A DNA stretch of 64,000 bases from Lampris incognitus (GCF_029633865.1 NC_079211.1:5973711-6037710); one strand, 5' to 3'; numbered from the stretch's first letter, positions 21,340-32,495 are shown. Translations and numbers: made by a program. Notes: generated from the sequence alone by a model not told the origin.

Positions 21340-21750
21340 TTGCCCTGCAATGACGTCACGCTCTACCCACAATTCCGCGCGAGTTATCCGCCATTGTGTT
21401 GGAGGCGCCAACACGAGAGGAAGCTCTGTGGTACAGGCTAGTTCCCGTCGATGCAGAGAACGGAAACGGAGTAGAGAACGGTCAACTGAGCATGCGCGAA
21501 ATGCCTCCACCACGCCTCCACGCGCCCCGCGTCGCGTCCAGGCGCTAGGATTCTAGGAAGACCCGCCCCTACTCTGCGTCTGATTCGCTAACGTTAACCC
21601 TAACCCCGCCCTAACCCTAACCTACCCAAACAACGGAGGCGACGAGTGCTTGCGCATGCTCAGTTGACCGTTCTCTGCCTCGACAGGAACTAGCCTCAAC
21701 CGAAGCTCTGTATCGGCGTGCGGATAATGTACCTTTAGAGTTGTTTTACC
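21340..21750. promoter_or_regulatory. CpG-rich region with CRE, inverted repeat and telomere-like sequence
   Basis: Contains TGACGTCA (21350-21357) and two GCATGCGC words (NRF1-like). An inverted repeat has arms GGCTAGTTCCCGTCGATGCA...(21437-21502) and its complement (21651-21698), with CCCTAACCCCGCCCTAACCC at about 21597-21616 between them. It resembles a promoter-type CpG region, but no transcript can be assigned. Confidence 0.4.
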
Positions 21751-21753
21751 GCA

Positions 21754-21932
21754 GGGTCCTCCGATCACGTTTCCCAGCCTCCTCCAAGCGCCGCGGCGCT
21801 CCAAACGGAAGTTGAAGCTTTGCGGGCTGAAGGGTTTCCGGACAGGTGGCCTGGTGACGTGTGCTCGACTCATCCTGAAGAATGGCCACCAGTGGACTTC
21901 GGAAACATGGATGTTGAACTGATAGACACTCC
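21754..21932 (+). other. Exon-like open segment of unknown gene
   Basis: Between TTTTACCGCAG (acceptor-like) and CTG|GTTAGT (donor-like) one frame is open. It reads through LQTEVEALRAEGFPDRWPGD and then WPPVDFGNMDVELIDTPG. The VELIDTPG end resembles a phrase I associate with fish SWIM/YqaJ-type multi-copy genes, but this is from memory only. No further exons were found downstream. Confidence 0.3.
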
Positions 21933-21967
21933 TGGTTAGTATTTACCGAATTTGATGATTGAAATGT

Positions 21968-23921
21968 TTAAGCTAGAACGACCAAGACGGTCATTGTGGC
22001 CGTTTTGGATTTTTAAAGTTTAATAACTTTGTGGGGGGGGGTACAGACTTGCTGGCCCCCCCGAATTCTCCTAAAATTGCACATATTTGCATTATTACGA
22101 GTTTAAGCGCACAAAAAAGAAGGTTATGATAAGCTCTACCTAAAACGACCATGGACGTTCAGCATGACCGTCTCGTAATTTGCGCGTCATCGTGCGCGTC
22201 ATGTTGTAAGCCCGCTATCGTGTTACAGTGGTTCATTTACATTTATGGGTACTTGTGCCTAATTCCGTACTGTCACTTTAAGAGACCGTGATTACGTCAG
22301 GCTTGCTGGGCGGTACTCTTCTTCGTTACGTTCTGTGCCAGCTGGCAGGTCACCAGTAGTTACCGTGGTTACAAGCCTGAACATTTTTATTTCTTATATT
22401 AGCGAACTGGTGTTTGGACACGGCCCACAACCTAGCCATTAAGGTTGCGTCTTCCCGCCATTCTACTTCGGGACCGGATGTGGTCAGCAGATTCATCCGT
22501 CCTAAATCGTCCATCATTGACTGCGTAGCGCCTCCGGTTGGCGAACTGGATGAACTGTGAGCCAGGAAACACTTCACGGATTCATTCAAGTAAGACTGTT
22601 CCAGTAGCCATTCACTCCTGGATTTATTCAAGTTAAACTTCCGGTTAAGGGCCCCAACGACATATCTCCTTTCGTTTATTATTTTGTTTATTTGGGTGTT
22701 GTGCACAACAGGGGTATTGCAGCGCTGCAACCTATTAGTGTATAATTCATACTTGTATTTTGCATATATATATATTTTTTTTTTTTTGTATTTGCAAACC
22801 ATCATATGAATATTGGTACATACTGTTATTCCCTGTCTACATCTATCTAAAGTATAAGTCCATGCAACTCTGCTGACCTTGTGCCTCGTCCAGATTACTC
22901 ACACAGTCAACTCATACTGTACCTGACCTCGAGGTAAAACTCTATCCTTATGAAAGAAGGGTTACAATGTCACTATTTATGGCGCGTGTTGGTCGCGTCA
23001 TTTCCTTCGTGAAGTTCATTGCTCTGTCCTAGAAACACACTACCGTTCTTTTGATTATATCCAACATGGCTGGTTACAGACGCACCATGACTACCACCGA
23101 GGCACTGCAGGATTTACAAGCGTTGGACAGCGGCCATTTTACATGGTTGGAAAACTATTATTAAAAGTTGTTAAAATGTTAATTTTGGTGTCAGTTAGTT
23201 TCATAACAGACATACTAACATATGTAATGCATTAATACAGTGTTTCTCAACCGGGGGTCCGCGGACCCCTAGTGGTCCGTGGTGTAATTGCAAGGGGTCC
23301 GTGAAAATAAAATATCTTTAAAAAAAAGATCCTATGACATTTATAGAAATAGGATTATTTTACTCAAATGTGACTGAGGCCTTTATCTACCTAAACTATA
23401 GAGGGTAACAGGACTTTTTTCTCTAATTACGTCTGTTTCACAAGTGTAATTTATTGTATTTTAATAAGAGATCTCGCTCCCGTTTGCATTGTTAAAAGTT
23501 ACTGCATAAAAATTCTGTTGTTACATATATCTGAAAGTTACTGAATACATATTCTGTTTTGTTACATATATCTGAAAGTTACTGCATAAGAATTCTGTTT
23601 TGTTAACTATATCTAAGTTACAACTGAAAGCTCTTATTTTTGCCCCAAAGAGTGAATAAATGCTATAATGCAATTTAAAATGCAGTTTCTACTGTTTCTA
23701 TCAAATTGCAACCCCCCTCCCCCAAGATCAGGTGGAGGGGTCCTCAGGGTAGATCAAAAATACGCAGGGGGTCCAGGACCCCAAAAAGGTTGAGAACCAC
23801 TGCATTAATATATCAATTGTGTATTTATCTTGACAGACTATAGAGTTTAAAACCCGGCGGTCATTTTGCCCGCCCATGGTCATTTTAGGTAGGAGTGAAA
23901 TCCCGCTCATTCTAGTGTTAA
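21968..23921. mobile_element. Possible TTAA-bounded (piggyBac-like) DNA element
   Basis: TTAA lies at 21968-21971 and 23918-23921. The inner ends GCTAGAACGACC and (complement) CACTAGAATGAGC are imperfect inverted repeats. Both ends carry GGTCATTTT/GGTCATTG phrases. A short frame at 23067-23163 (MAGYRRTMTTTEALQDLQAL) resembles the start of piggyBac-type transposases. No transposase core is present. A hAT MITE sits inside. Confidence 0.4.
23238..23802. mobile_element. hAT-type nonautonomous element, copy 2, with two internal 41-bp repeats
   Basis: Same termini and body as 7601-8329, with a perfect 8-bp duplication CATTAATA (23230-23237 and 23803-23810). It is 565 bases against 729; the 164-base difference equals four 41-bp units. 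Confidence 0.93.
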
Positions 23922-25209
23922 ATATCTATTCGTTTATGCGATGGGTGATGACAGTGTGTTTCCTCGATAATTTGTTTACGGCTGTGGCATTTTGGGCGGT
24001 AATTCTAGTTGTGTCCTGTATCTGTTGCTGTTTGGGTCTAAGTTATGTCTCGAGTTGAGGTTCTGGTGTTAAAAATGTTTTTAATCACACTATAATCACC
24101 ATATTCATTATTTCCAAAGCATCTATCACACTTAGATAATAGTAAGACTAAACTGCCATGGCGGGCTGAAACAAAGACCAGAGAAGATCAGATCCCAACA
24201 CGCGGAGGGATGTGACGTCATCTCTGCTCATGACGTCATCGCCACACGGTCTCTACACAGCAAGTAGTGGTTTGCTGCTATATGAGCGTTCCATCTCATA
24301 TATAACACATTTTAAACATCGTATCGTCATTACGACAAAGCAAAAAAAAGCTCTGGCTGCTTTATTTTCCTTTTGTTATCAGATACTTGAAGGCTTTGAG
24401 TCAGGTTGGATTGTCATGGTTACTTTACAGGGTTGCTTTTCATTTTCCAGTGAGGTTTAAGTGTGCTCCTTAATGAATGAGAGCTATTCCGTATGCTGTG
24501 TCTGATTTTCTTTAAAGAAAGAAGAAAAAAAAGCCTTTCCAGCAAATCAATTTGACCCATCAAGCCGGGGTCTGTGACTTGATGACTCGGGCCTGGGCAC
24601 AGTGATGTAAATACAGTGGAAATCTGTAAGATTTAAGGTGTCAGACTGTGGCATATATGGTTGTGTAATGTTAATCTATGGGATACGCACCTTCCGAACA
24701 AACAGATTTTTTCTTTGTGAGCGGCTCGACCCGTTTTCCTACGTTTTGATGTATTTTTTGTGTATGTGTGTGCATAATTGTGCAAACAGTGGCGAGTATG
24801 AATCCATGTGGCAAAAGCGCCGCGGTTCTGTCCTCTGAAGAGGAGCCCTGCTCAGGACCTGCTCAGGGGCTTCCTGAGGCAGTGGCGGTGCACCCTATAG
24901 TGCCCCTATTGAAGTAGTAAGGGGGTTTGTAGTTGTCATTGCAAAATGTGCCAATATGAGTGGCCATCGGGGGCCCCTTTTTTCCAATTTTTTTTCGGGG
25001 GCCCCAAACATTGGCCTGGTTTGCCTCTTCTGACGGTGCACCCTGGACAGACTTCCACCAGTCATTTGTAATTGTTTTTAGGTTTGCATGTAAAATCTTT
25101 ACAAAGTTCTCAAGACTCAGATAATAAGATGGCGGCATGAATTCATGTTTGCAGCAGCCTCACCCAGCACCGTCCATGCAGTGTCTTTGTCCACATCTGC
25201 GTCTAAGTT
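23922..25209. other. No recognisable feature
   Basis: Noncoding sequence; a TGACGTCAT pair at 24212-24240 is the only notable motif. Confidence 0.35.
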
Positions 25210-25905
25210 TGTGTCTTTGTTTGATGGCTGGGAGAGCTTGGTCTACCACATCCTGTCAGCCCAGGGACCACGGCCCTGCCTAGAGCTGCGCCCGAGGAGA
25301 TAACACCAAGGGCGGTCTGACAGTATTCGGAAGTGGGGCAGGCTAAGTAAACTGCTAGCCCATGCAGACCAGCAGTTCCGATAACACAGAGGGCGGTCTG
25401 GCATCGGCCTTGCCTAGCATTGACTGTGTTTTTAGTGTTGTTGTGTGGAGTGCGGGGAGGTGTGTCGAAGGTGTCTGGCTGGGAGAGCTGACGTCGGATC
25501 GACTGGGGGAGCCTGGTCTGCTGCATCCACTGGGCCCAAGGACCACGGCCCGGCCCGGAGCTGTGCCCGAAGAGAAACACTGAGGGCAGTCTAATAGGAT
25601 CCGCATCCTGTTAGACTGCAGACCGTTGCAAGCGGTGCGGGCTAAGCTAACTGCTAGCCCATGCAGACTGGCGGTTCTGACAGTCATCCTGGCTGGCGTT
25701 CGTTCTCCTGGACAGTGAATTTTTTTTTGTTGTTTAGTTTGGATATATGTGTTGCTTTGGATATATGTGTTGTTGTGGTTCTTGTAGTTTTTGTGTTTTT
25801 GTCTTTGTGTTGCACTGCTGTGGACTGGGGAAAACAATATTTCGTTTCATTTCGTGTGCGAAAGTGCATGAAATGAAACGACAAATAAAGTGGTCCTGAT
25901 TCCTG
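25210..25905 (+). mobile_element. LINE 3' UTR (Rex1-like), internally duplicated
   Basis: A block of about 265 bases (GGCTGGGAGAGCTTGGTCTA ... AACTGCTAGCCCATGCAGAC) is present twice, then an end CACTGCTGTGGACTGGGGAA ... GACAAATAAAGTGGTCCTGA+TTCCTGAG. The AATAAAG-TCCTGATTCC end is typical of fish LINE 3' UTRs. A related copy is at 29766-30130. Confidence 0.6.
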
Positions 25906-27240
25906 AGACCTGCGCAGATGCATTCGTCATTCTAGCTGACCAGACCTCTTCTGAGGTGGAGGTTGGGTGGAGCAATATGCGGTACATGTTGAGGTCAACA
26001 TATATATTGTGTTCTAGAAAGAAGCAACCAAACGGTTCTCCGTTAGCTAACCCCAACAGCTACACCTCCTAGCTGGTATGTGTAAGAATTTAGAAACAAG
26101 TAATTTGCTAGTGGTAGCTAGTAGGAGTGGTACAACCTGTTTTCATTTAGTGTGGTGGAAATTGTGACTTAGTCAGTACTTCTGTGACAACTGGACTTAG
26201 TAAGGACTTACACACAAACTGCCGCACCGGGTTCCAGATCTCAGAATGCACCGCAGATCTTTATTAAAATCAGAACGGTTGCACTTGTTTCAGCAGGGAG
26301 CTGAAATATTCTCGCCATATCTGTAAATGACCTGCCATATCAACACTGACACCTAACACCGCATCGGTGGGGGAATTAGCACCTGCCACTTGCACAGCGC
26401 TGTGCATTCACACTGATAAGTTTCCTACCCACCAGCTCCTTTGGCGGGTTATCAGACGACACTCAGAGCCGCTTTTCTTTTTTAAATAAATCATATTTGG
26501 GCTGCAGAGTTCAAGAAAGAAGCAGGTAAATGTTTTGCGTCCTCCTGCCGCTGTGGCCAGTAGATAAAAAAAGCCAATATCCTGCTCCACTCAGATCACC
26601 ATCCGAAGGTAATCTGTTATAAATCCTGCCTGCCGGTCTGAATCTGAGGCAGGAAACTTTTAGAAATGAAATGTGGAATATTAATGATTCCTGGGTTAAG
26701 GACGCAGCAAGCTCATCTGAACTCGGCAACAACAAGAAGGGAATAAATAGGCGGCATTGATTTCTGTTCAGAAAACAACACGCCTCTTCATCCGAGTCCG
26801 ACTTGACCTTGCACACTGTGGCGTGTGGACTTGGAAACTGGTGGAATCACAGGCGTGCATGTCGCGCGAGACCCGGGCAGCCGTTATGAAACGGGTGCAG
26901 GCGAGGGGGCCGACGGTTCAGCCGCTCAGACGCAGAAAACATTAATGAGTCTCTGATGTCTTCCTGACTTGGTGGCCCACCGTTCGCTCAGCAGCGTAAG
27001 AACACCGTGTTCCTGATCTCTCTGATGAGAACTCCTCCTTTTCATCATCGCTTCTTTTCAATACAAGACTTCTGGATCTGAGTCTTCTGTAGCACACCTG
27101 CTGCTCCAGTCTCTTTTCCACAGCTGTTCCACTTCTCATTCAGAGACATCAGTGAACTATCTAATACCTAATGTCTAATATCTGGGGGGGGGGGGCCTCC
27201 AGAAGTGTTTGTGAGCGAAGCTACACATACATGCTGTTGC
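25906..27240. other. No recognisable feature
   Basis: Unique-looking noncoding sequence with short open frames only; an 11-base G run at about 27184. Confidence 0.35.
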
Positions 27241-27284
27241 TAGATGTTAAAGATTTTGTGTCTTTTATTAACATTATAATCCAT

Positions 27285-27333
<49 letters not shown>

Positions 27334-27475
27334 CTTTGTTAAAAGAAACACTCAACGGTAGGGAAAGTGCTCAACAAATAAGGAGCAAACTAATCCAGTG
27401 AGTCAAGTAAATTCTTTATGAGACGGTACAAGCCTGTTTCATGCCACAAACAATATAAGCCATAAATCGTAAGTA
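27285..27475. mobile_element. Penelope-related remnant with (TA)n
   Basis: A TA run (27289-27332) is followed by GCTCAACAAATAAGGAGC, which matches the phrase beside the hammerhead-like motif (18971-18989), then GAGACGGTACAAGCCTGTTT. The assignment rests on this shared phrase. Confidence 0.4.
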
Positions 27476-27918
27476 AATAATCTGTAAGGAGTAGAGGTGA
27501 CGAAGAGGTGATGAAGAGGTGACGAAGGCGTATGAGTTTAAATACTTGGGGTCAACTGTCCAAAGTAACGGGGAGTGCAGGACAGAGGTGAAGAAGAGAG
27601 TGCAGGCAGGGTGGAGTGGGTGGAGAAGAGTGTCAGGAGTGATTTGCGACAGAAGGGTACCAGCAAGAGTCAAAGGGAAGGTTTACAAGATGGTGGTAAG
27701 ACCAGCTATGTTGTATGGTTTGGAGACTGTGGCACTGATGAAAAGACAGGAGGTGGAGCTGGAGGTGGCAGAGATGATGGATGTGGTGAGGGAGGACATG
27801 CAGGTGGCTGGTGTGACAGAGGAAGATGCAGCGGACAGGAAGAAATGGAAACGGATGATCCGCTGTGGCGCCCCCTAACGGGAACAGCCGGAAGTAGTAG
27901 TAGTAGTAGTAGTAGTCA
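27476..27918 (+). mobile_element. LINE (RTE-like) reverse transcriptase C-terminal fragment with internal deletion
   Basis: The frame 27519-27878 reads EFKYLGSTVQSNGECRTEVK, ARVKGKVYKMVVRPAMLYG, LETVALMKRQEVELEVAE, then jumps to MMDVVREDMQVAGVTEEDA and RKKWKRMIRCGAP. The part between (IRNEYIRGTA...GRPKRRF) is missing but present in the copy at 30505-30840. The tail GCGCCCCCTAACGGGAACAG then (TAG)n is the intact 3' end. Confidence 0.8.
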
Positions 27919-28446
27919 ATTAACATTACAATCCATATTGTGAGAAAATTGTCAAAATGTATATTTATCTTCACCTCCACCACTGTTGTCTCTTAGTCTC
28001 TCCCTCGTATTCCATCACTTGGTATTTGTCAGGTAGGATTTCACAGAAACACCATCGACGGAGATGTACGGAGGCTGTGTCACCTCTAATCTGCTCCAAC
28101 CTTAGGATAAACGTGTTCCTGATGTGTCGACTTGCTTTCCTGGGTTGCTGGTTAGCTAACAAAATGATTCAGACGAGCTAATGTTAGCTCTGGTGACCCG
28201 CTGCTAAAGCACATAGTGCTGGACAATGTCAATGTGAAGCATCCAGTCAGGATATGATGTAAATAACATGTAAGTTTAGCTACTCAGTAGAAAATGTGCC
28301 TTCAATTCTAGACCCACTTCCAGTTACAAACGTAAGACAATGATCCTGTATTGCTGTGTTCACACCAAACACACAACAGATGGGCTCCACATCTCTGACG
28401 CCGTGTGTCCTTGTCGCACACCGTTACAGGTAAAGTGCATGAGTGA

Positions 28447-28830
28447 GGTGGCACGGTAGCGCAGTGGTTAGCACGGTTGCCTCACAGCAAGAAGGTCCTA
28501 GGTTCGAGCCCTGGGGTAGTCCAACCTTGGGGGTCGTCCCGGGTCGTCCTCTGTGTGGAGTTTGCATGTTCTCCCCGTGTCTGTGTGGGTTTCCTCCGGG
28601 GGCTCCGGTTTCCTCCCACAGTCCAAAGACATGTAGGTCAGGTGGATCGGCCGAACTAAATTGTCCCTAGGTGTGTGTGTGTGTGGGGGGGTGGGGTGGG
28701 TGATGGACTGGCGGCCTGGCAAGGGTGTCTCCCCGCCTGCTGCCCAATGACTGCTGGAATAGGCTCCAGCATCCTCACGGCCCTGAGAGCAGGATAAGCG
28801 GTTTGGATAATGGATGGATGGATGGATGGA
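28447..28830 (+). mobile_element. DANA/mermaid-type SINE, plus strand, full length
   Basis: The head GGTGGCACGGTAGCGCAGTG has an A box (TAGCGCAGTGG) and B box (GGTTCGAGCCC at about 28501). Then come GTGTGGAGTTTGCATGTTCT, CAGTCCAAAGACATGTAGGT, a GT/G run, and the tail GGATAATGGATGGATGG. This is the clearest complete copy in the window. Confidence 0.9.
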
Positions 28831-29039
28831 TGCATGAGTGACTTTATACAAGTGAGTGGTGTCTTCATGTGCCCCATGGCAGTGACTCACCATATCGAAG
28901 TCATGCTGTGTGAAACAGATTCTGGTTTCAGGTGTGATTCTGAGGAGGATGTGTGCGTTTCCATCAGATTCTGTTTCTGGCAGCCAGACAAGCTTTGTTG
29001 AATGGCTGAATGATGTGATGGAATTTAAAACTAAAGGAT

Positions 29040-30135
29040 GTGTGCAGGCATTGACTATGTTTTAGTGTCATCGTGTGGAGTGCAGGGAGGTGTGTCGAGG
29101 GCTGGACTACGGCAACTCCCTCCTTGCTGGCGCCCCGGCGTCGGCCATCAGACCTCTGGAGCTTGCTCAGAAAGCTGCAGCTTTTCTGGTGTTCAACCGG
29201 CCTAAGTTCTCCCACACAACTCCCCTTCTCATGTCCCTACACTGGCTCCCAGTAGCTGCTCGCATCCAGTCTAAGACTCTGGTGCTAACCTATAGGGCAG
29301 TGAAAGGAACAGCACCTTCCTATCTCCAGGCCATGGTCAAGCCCTACACCCCCGCCCGACCACTTCGCTCTGCTGCCTCGGGACACCTGGTTGCCCCGTC
29401 GCTCAGAGGCCCCTGCTGCCGATCGACCCGGTCCCGGCTCTGTTCTATCCTGGCCCCACAGTGGTGGAATGAACTCCTCACTGATGTCAGGACAGCCGAG
29501 TCTCTGCCCATCTTTCACCGCAGGTTGGAAACTCACCTCTTTAAGAACTACTACCCTGTTACTTGCTCTTAGCACTTATTGTATTCACTCATTTAAAACA
29601 AAAAACAAAAAAACTCCTTCTTGCGCTTTTACTTTAGCACTGGTTTTGCTCTTAGATGCTTGTTTAGATGCACTTATGACCTCTGATGACTAGCAGTTCT
29701 CCTGATCTCCTACGTTACATGATGCTCTTATTGTAAGTCGTGTCAGCTAAGTGACTGTAATGTAATGTGTCTGGCTGGGGGAGCTTGGTCTGCCGCGTCC
29801 TGTGGGCCCAGGGACCACGGCCCCGCCTGGAGCTGCTCTCGAGGGGGAAACACTGAGGGCGGTCTGACAGGACAGGGAAGCGGGGCAGGCTAAGCTAACT
29901 GCTAGCCCATGCAGACCGGCAGTTCTGACAGTCATCCTGGCTGGCGTTCGCTCTCTGGACAGTGGAATGTTTGGACTGTGTTGTTAACTGTTTGGTGGTG
30001 TCATATTTGGGATGTGTGTTTTGGTCTTTTGTGTCTCACTGCTGTGGGCTCGGGGAAACGGAATTTCGTTTTTTTTGCATACAGAAGTACATGAAGGTGA
30101 TGACAATAAATTATTCCTGATTCCTGATCACTTGG
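29040..30135 (+). mobile_element. LINE 3' UTR (Rex1-like) split by an L2-like fragment
   Basis: 29040-29097 and 29766-30135 together match the uninterrupted copy around 25425-25905. The end reads CACTGCTGTGGGCTCGGGGA ... GACAATAAATTATTCCTGAT+TCCTGATC. Confidence 0.6.
29098..29763 (+). mobile_element. L2-like LINE C-terminal fragment with 3' end
   Basis: The open frame to 29572 contains LDYGNSLLAGAPASAIRPLE, HWLPVAARIQSKTLVLTYRA, LAPQWWNELLTDVRTAESLP and FHRRLETHLFKNYYP, the conserved tail of fish L2-type polymerases. The 3' UTR ends in GACTGTAATGTAATG. It is closely similar to 54460-55096. 5'-truncated. Confidence 0.88.
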
Positions 30136-30504
30136 TATTATTCCTGGCATTGTATTGGGATGCAGTTGAGATATTGTCAGTCCTGTTGTCCAGATGAACG
30201 ATCATGAGAATCTGTGACCTAAAGTCTCTCCCAAAATGAGACGTGAGACATGTGAGGGAGTGTCATTTGAAAACGAGTTGTGGTTTGATATCATACTTCA
30301 CATTACCGCACAGTTCAATGGGATGAACCTCAGCTGGTTTCCAGCTGTATCTTTCAGTTCAATTCAATTTACTGTCATTAAAAACAACGTGCAGGCACAT
30401 GTTAAAAATGAAATGAAGGCTATGGCTTCACCAAACAGTGCAAGGCAGACACACAAAAACACAGTATAAGATATACACACATGAAGACCAAAGCTAAAAA
30501 TAAG
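30136..30504. other. No recognisable feature
   Basis: Noncoding sequence between two LINE remnants. Confidence 0.35.
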
Positions 30505-30845
30505 TTAAAGAGCTACTACTACTGCTACCACACCAGCCACCTGCATGTCCTCCCTCACCACATCCATAAACCTCCTCTTTGGCCTTCCTCTTCTCCTCTT
30601 CCCTGGCAGCTCCATATTCAGCATCCTTCTCCCAGTATACCCAGCATCTCTCCTCCACACATGTCCAAACCATCTCAATCTTGCCTCTCTTGCTTTGTCT
30701 GCAACCCGTCCAACCTGAGCTGTCCCTCTAATGTACTCGTTCCTAATCCTGTCCTCCTTCATCACTCCCAATGAAAATCTTATCATCTTCACCTCTGCCA
30801 CCTCTAGCTCCACGTCCTGTCTTTTCGTCAGTGAAGTTAAAGAAG
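30505..30845 (-). mobile_element. LINE (RTE-like) C-terminal fragment, minus strand
   Basis: The minus-strand frame reads SLTKRQDVELEVAEVKMIRF, RIRNEYIRGTAQVG, ARLRWFGHVWRRDAGY and GKRRRGRPKRRFMDVVREDM. Same family as 27476-27918. The usual end after DMQVAGV is missing and the frame runs straight into a (TAG)n-like tail (30505-30527). Confidence 0.78.
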
Positions 30846-30859
30846 AGTACGAGTACAAA

Positions 30860-31480
30860 ATATTTAAAAATATCTACAGACATTCAGTGGGTGGCCAGGT
30901 TGAGGTGGGCAACAGCTTGTGGAAAGAAGCTGTTTCTGAGCCTGGTAGTGCGGGCTCTGAGGCTCCTGTAGCGCCTCTCACAGCGCAGGGGGGAGAACAG
31001 TCCATGGTTGGTGGGACGGATGGGATCTCTGCTGATGCTCAGACCCCTTCGAATATCTTTTATGGGAGCTGGGTACCGGTGATGTGCTGGGCCGCCTAGA
31101 CGACCCGCTGCAGAGCTTTCTGGTCTACCGAGGTGCAGCTGGTCAGGGTGCTCTCTATGGTGCAGTGGTAGAGGTCGGTGAGAATTTGGGTGGGATAGAC
31201 GGGCGCTCCTCAGCCTCCTCAGGAAATGCAGGCGTCGTTGGGCGTTTGTTGTCCGGGAGAGGTCCTCGCGGATGTGGACTCCCAAGTAATTTAAAGCTGG
31301 AGACACGCTCCACTTCCACCCCATTGACGCGTACGGGGGAGTGGCTGTAAGCGGATATTGTGACGTTAGATGCAGAGTCCATGTGGAAGTACTGTAAGGT
31401 TTCTAGACGTTCCCGGCACCGAGACAGAGCCTGGAGGTGTTCCGTGCAGGTCGTCGTCCGTCTCGGACCCACACGGGCCG
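30860..31480 (-). mobile_element. Rex1-like LINE C-terminal fragment, minus strand
   Basis: Minus-strand frames show FHMDSASNVTISAYSHSPVR, NYLGVHIREDLSRTTNAQRR, LHFLRRLRSARL, SISRDPIRPTNHGLFSPLRC and RRYRSLRARTTRLRNSFFPQ+AVAHLN. These are the thumb and C-terminal signatures of this LINE type. Frameshifts near 31270 break it. Confidence 0.78.
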
Positions 31481-32130
31481 CCGGCTAACGCTAGGCGGCT
31501 TCCGCCTGTCTGGCCGTTGGCGTGGCGCGTACAAATGAGGACTAATTCCTCCTCCCGAGAGTCGGCGCGTTATTCACCGAGAGTCCGGGCGACTCGCCTG
31601 ACGCGAGAATGAAGAAATGTTAATGTGCTCTTCATCACTGTGCGAGCGAGGAGTGCAAAATGGCCTGCGAGAGTCCCCCGCTGCCTGCTGTGAGACGTCT
31701 TGTCTCTTTGAGCGGAGCAGGGCTGTGGTCTGAGAGGCTGAGGCGTCACGCCGAGCGGCCGGCCCCGCTTCCACACACGCCTGGTGTGTGGAAGCGGGGC
31801 CGGATCAGTTTCACAGCCGGCATGTGGAGGGGACGGGGACGCAGTACCCGAGCCGCTGTGATAAATGTTTGATGGTGGTGATCTGAGCGTTATACGAGTC
31901 CAGTGGTCCAAATTAAAAGGTGCTAACGACCCCGGGAGCCGGGAGCCGGGGTCAGCAGAGTGACGGGCGTTGGCATTTCCTCCGTGGATTTTTTTTTTTT
32001 ACATTTGTATTTATGGGCAGTTAATTTCCAGACCGTTCAGACTGCCGGGGGAGCCCAGCGGAGTCACACGGCTCGCCCGCCGACAACAGTCGTGACATTA
32101 TCACACCCACAACGACCTCGCCGCAGCCCA
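31481..32130. other. CpG-rich noncoding sequence
   Basis: GC-rich with many CpGs (31480-31860), including a CCACACACGCCTGGTGTGTG palindrome near 31771-31790. No gene recognised. Confidence 0.35.
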
Positions 32131-32168
32131 CAACAACACAACACAACACAACACAACACAACACAACA
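32131..32168. repeat. (AACAC)n pentanucleotide repeat
   Basis: About seven AACAC units, shortly before the large CA array. Confidence 0.92.
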
Positions 32169-32227
32169 CCGCCACCGCTGCTGCGCCGGGACCGAGCAGC
32201 GGTGTGCAGCGAACTGCAGCCTGGGAG

Positions 32228-32453
32228 GCACACACACACATACATACACTCACACACACAGACACACACACACACACACACATACATACACTCACACACA
32301 CAGACACACACACACACACACACACATACACTCACACATACATACACACACACATACACACACACACATACATACACACACACACACATACATACACTCA
32401 CACACACAGACACATACACACACACACAGGTACACACATGCACACATACACAC

Positions 32454-32495
<42 letters not shown>

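Larger units (their letters stand above)
27241..28220. repeat. Diverged duplicated segment, copy B, interrupted by retroelement remnants
   Basis: Outer parts 27241-27288 and 27919-28220 correspond to copy A (15758-16620). TTAACATTATAATCCAT (27268-27284) is repeated as TTAACATTACAATCCAT (27919-27935), a likely 17-bp target duplication around the inserted block. Confidence 0.5.

Noticed and set aside
21590..21625. True telomere or chromosome end
   Set aside because: Only a few degenerate CCCTAA units, flanked by unique and repeat sequence on both sides.
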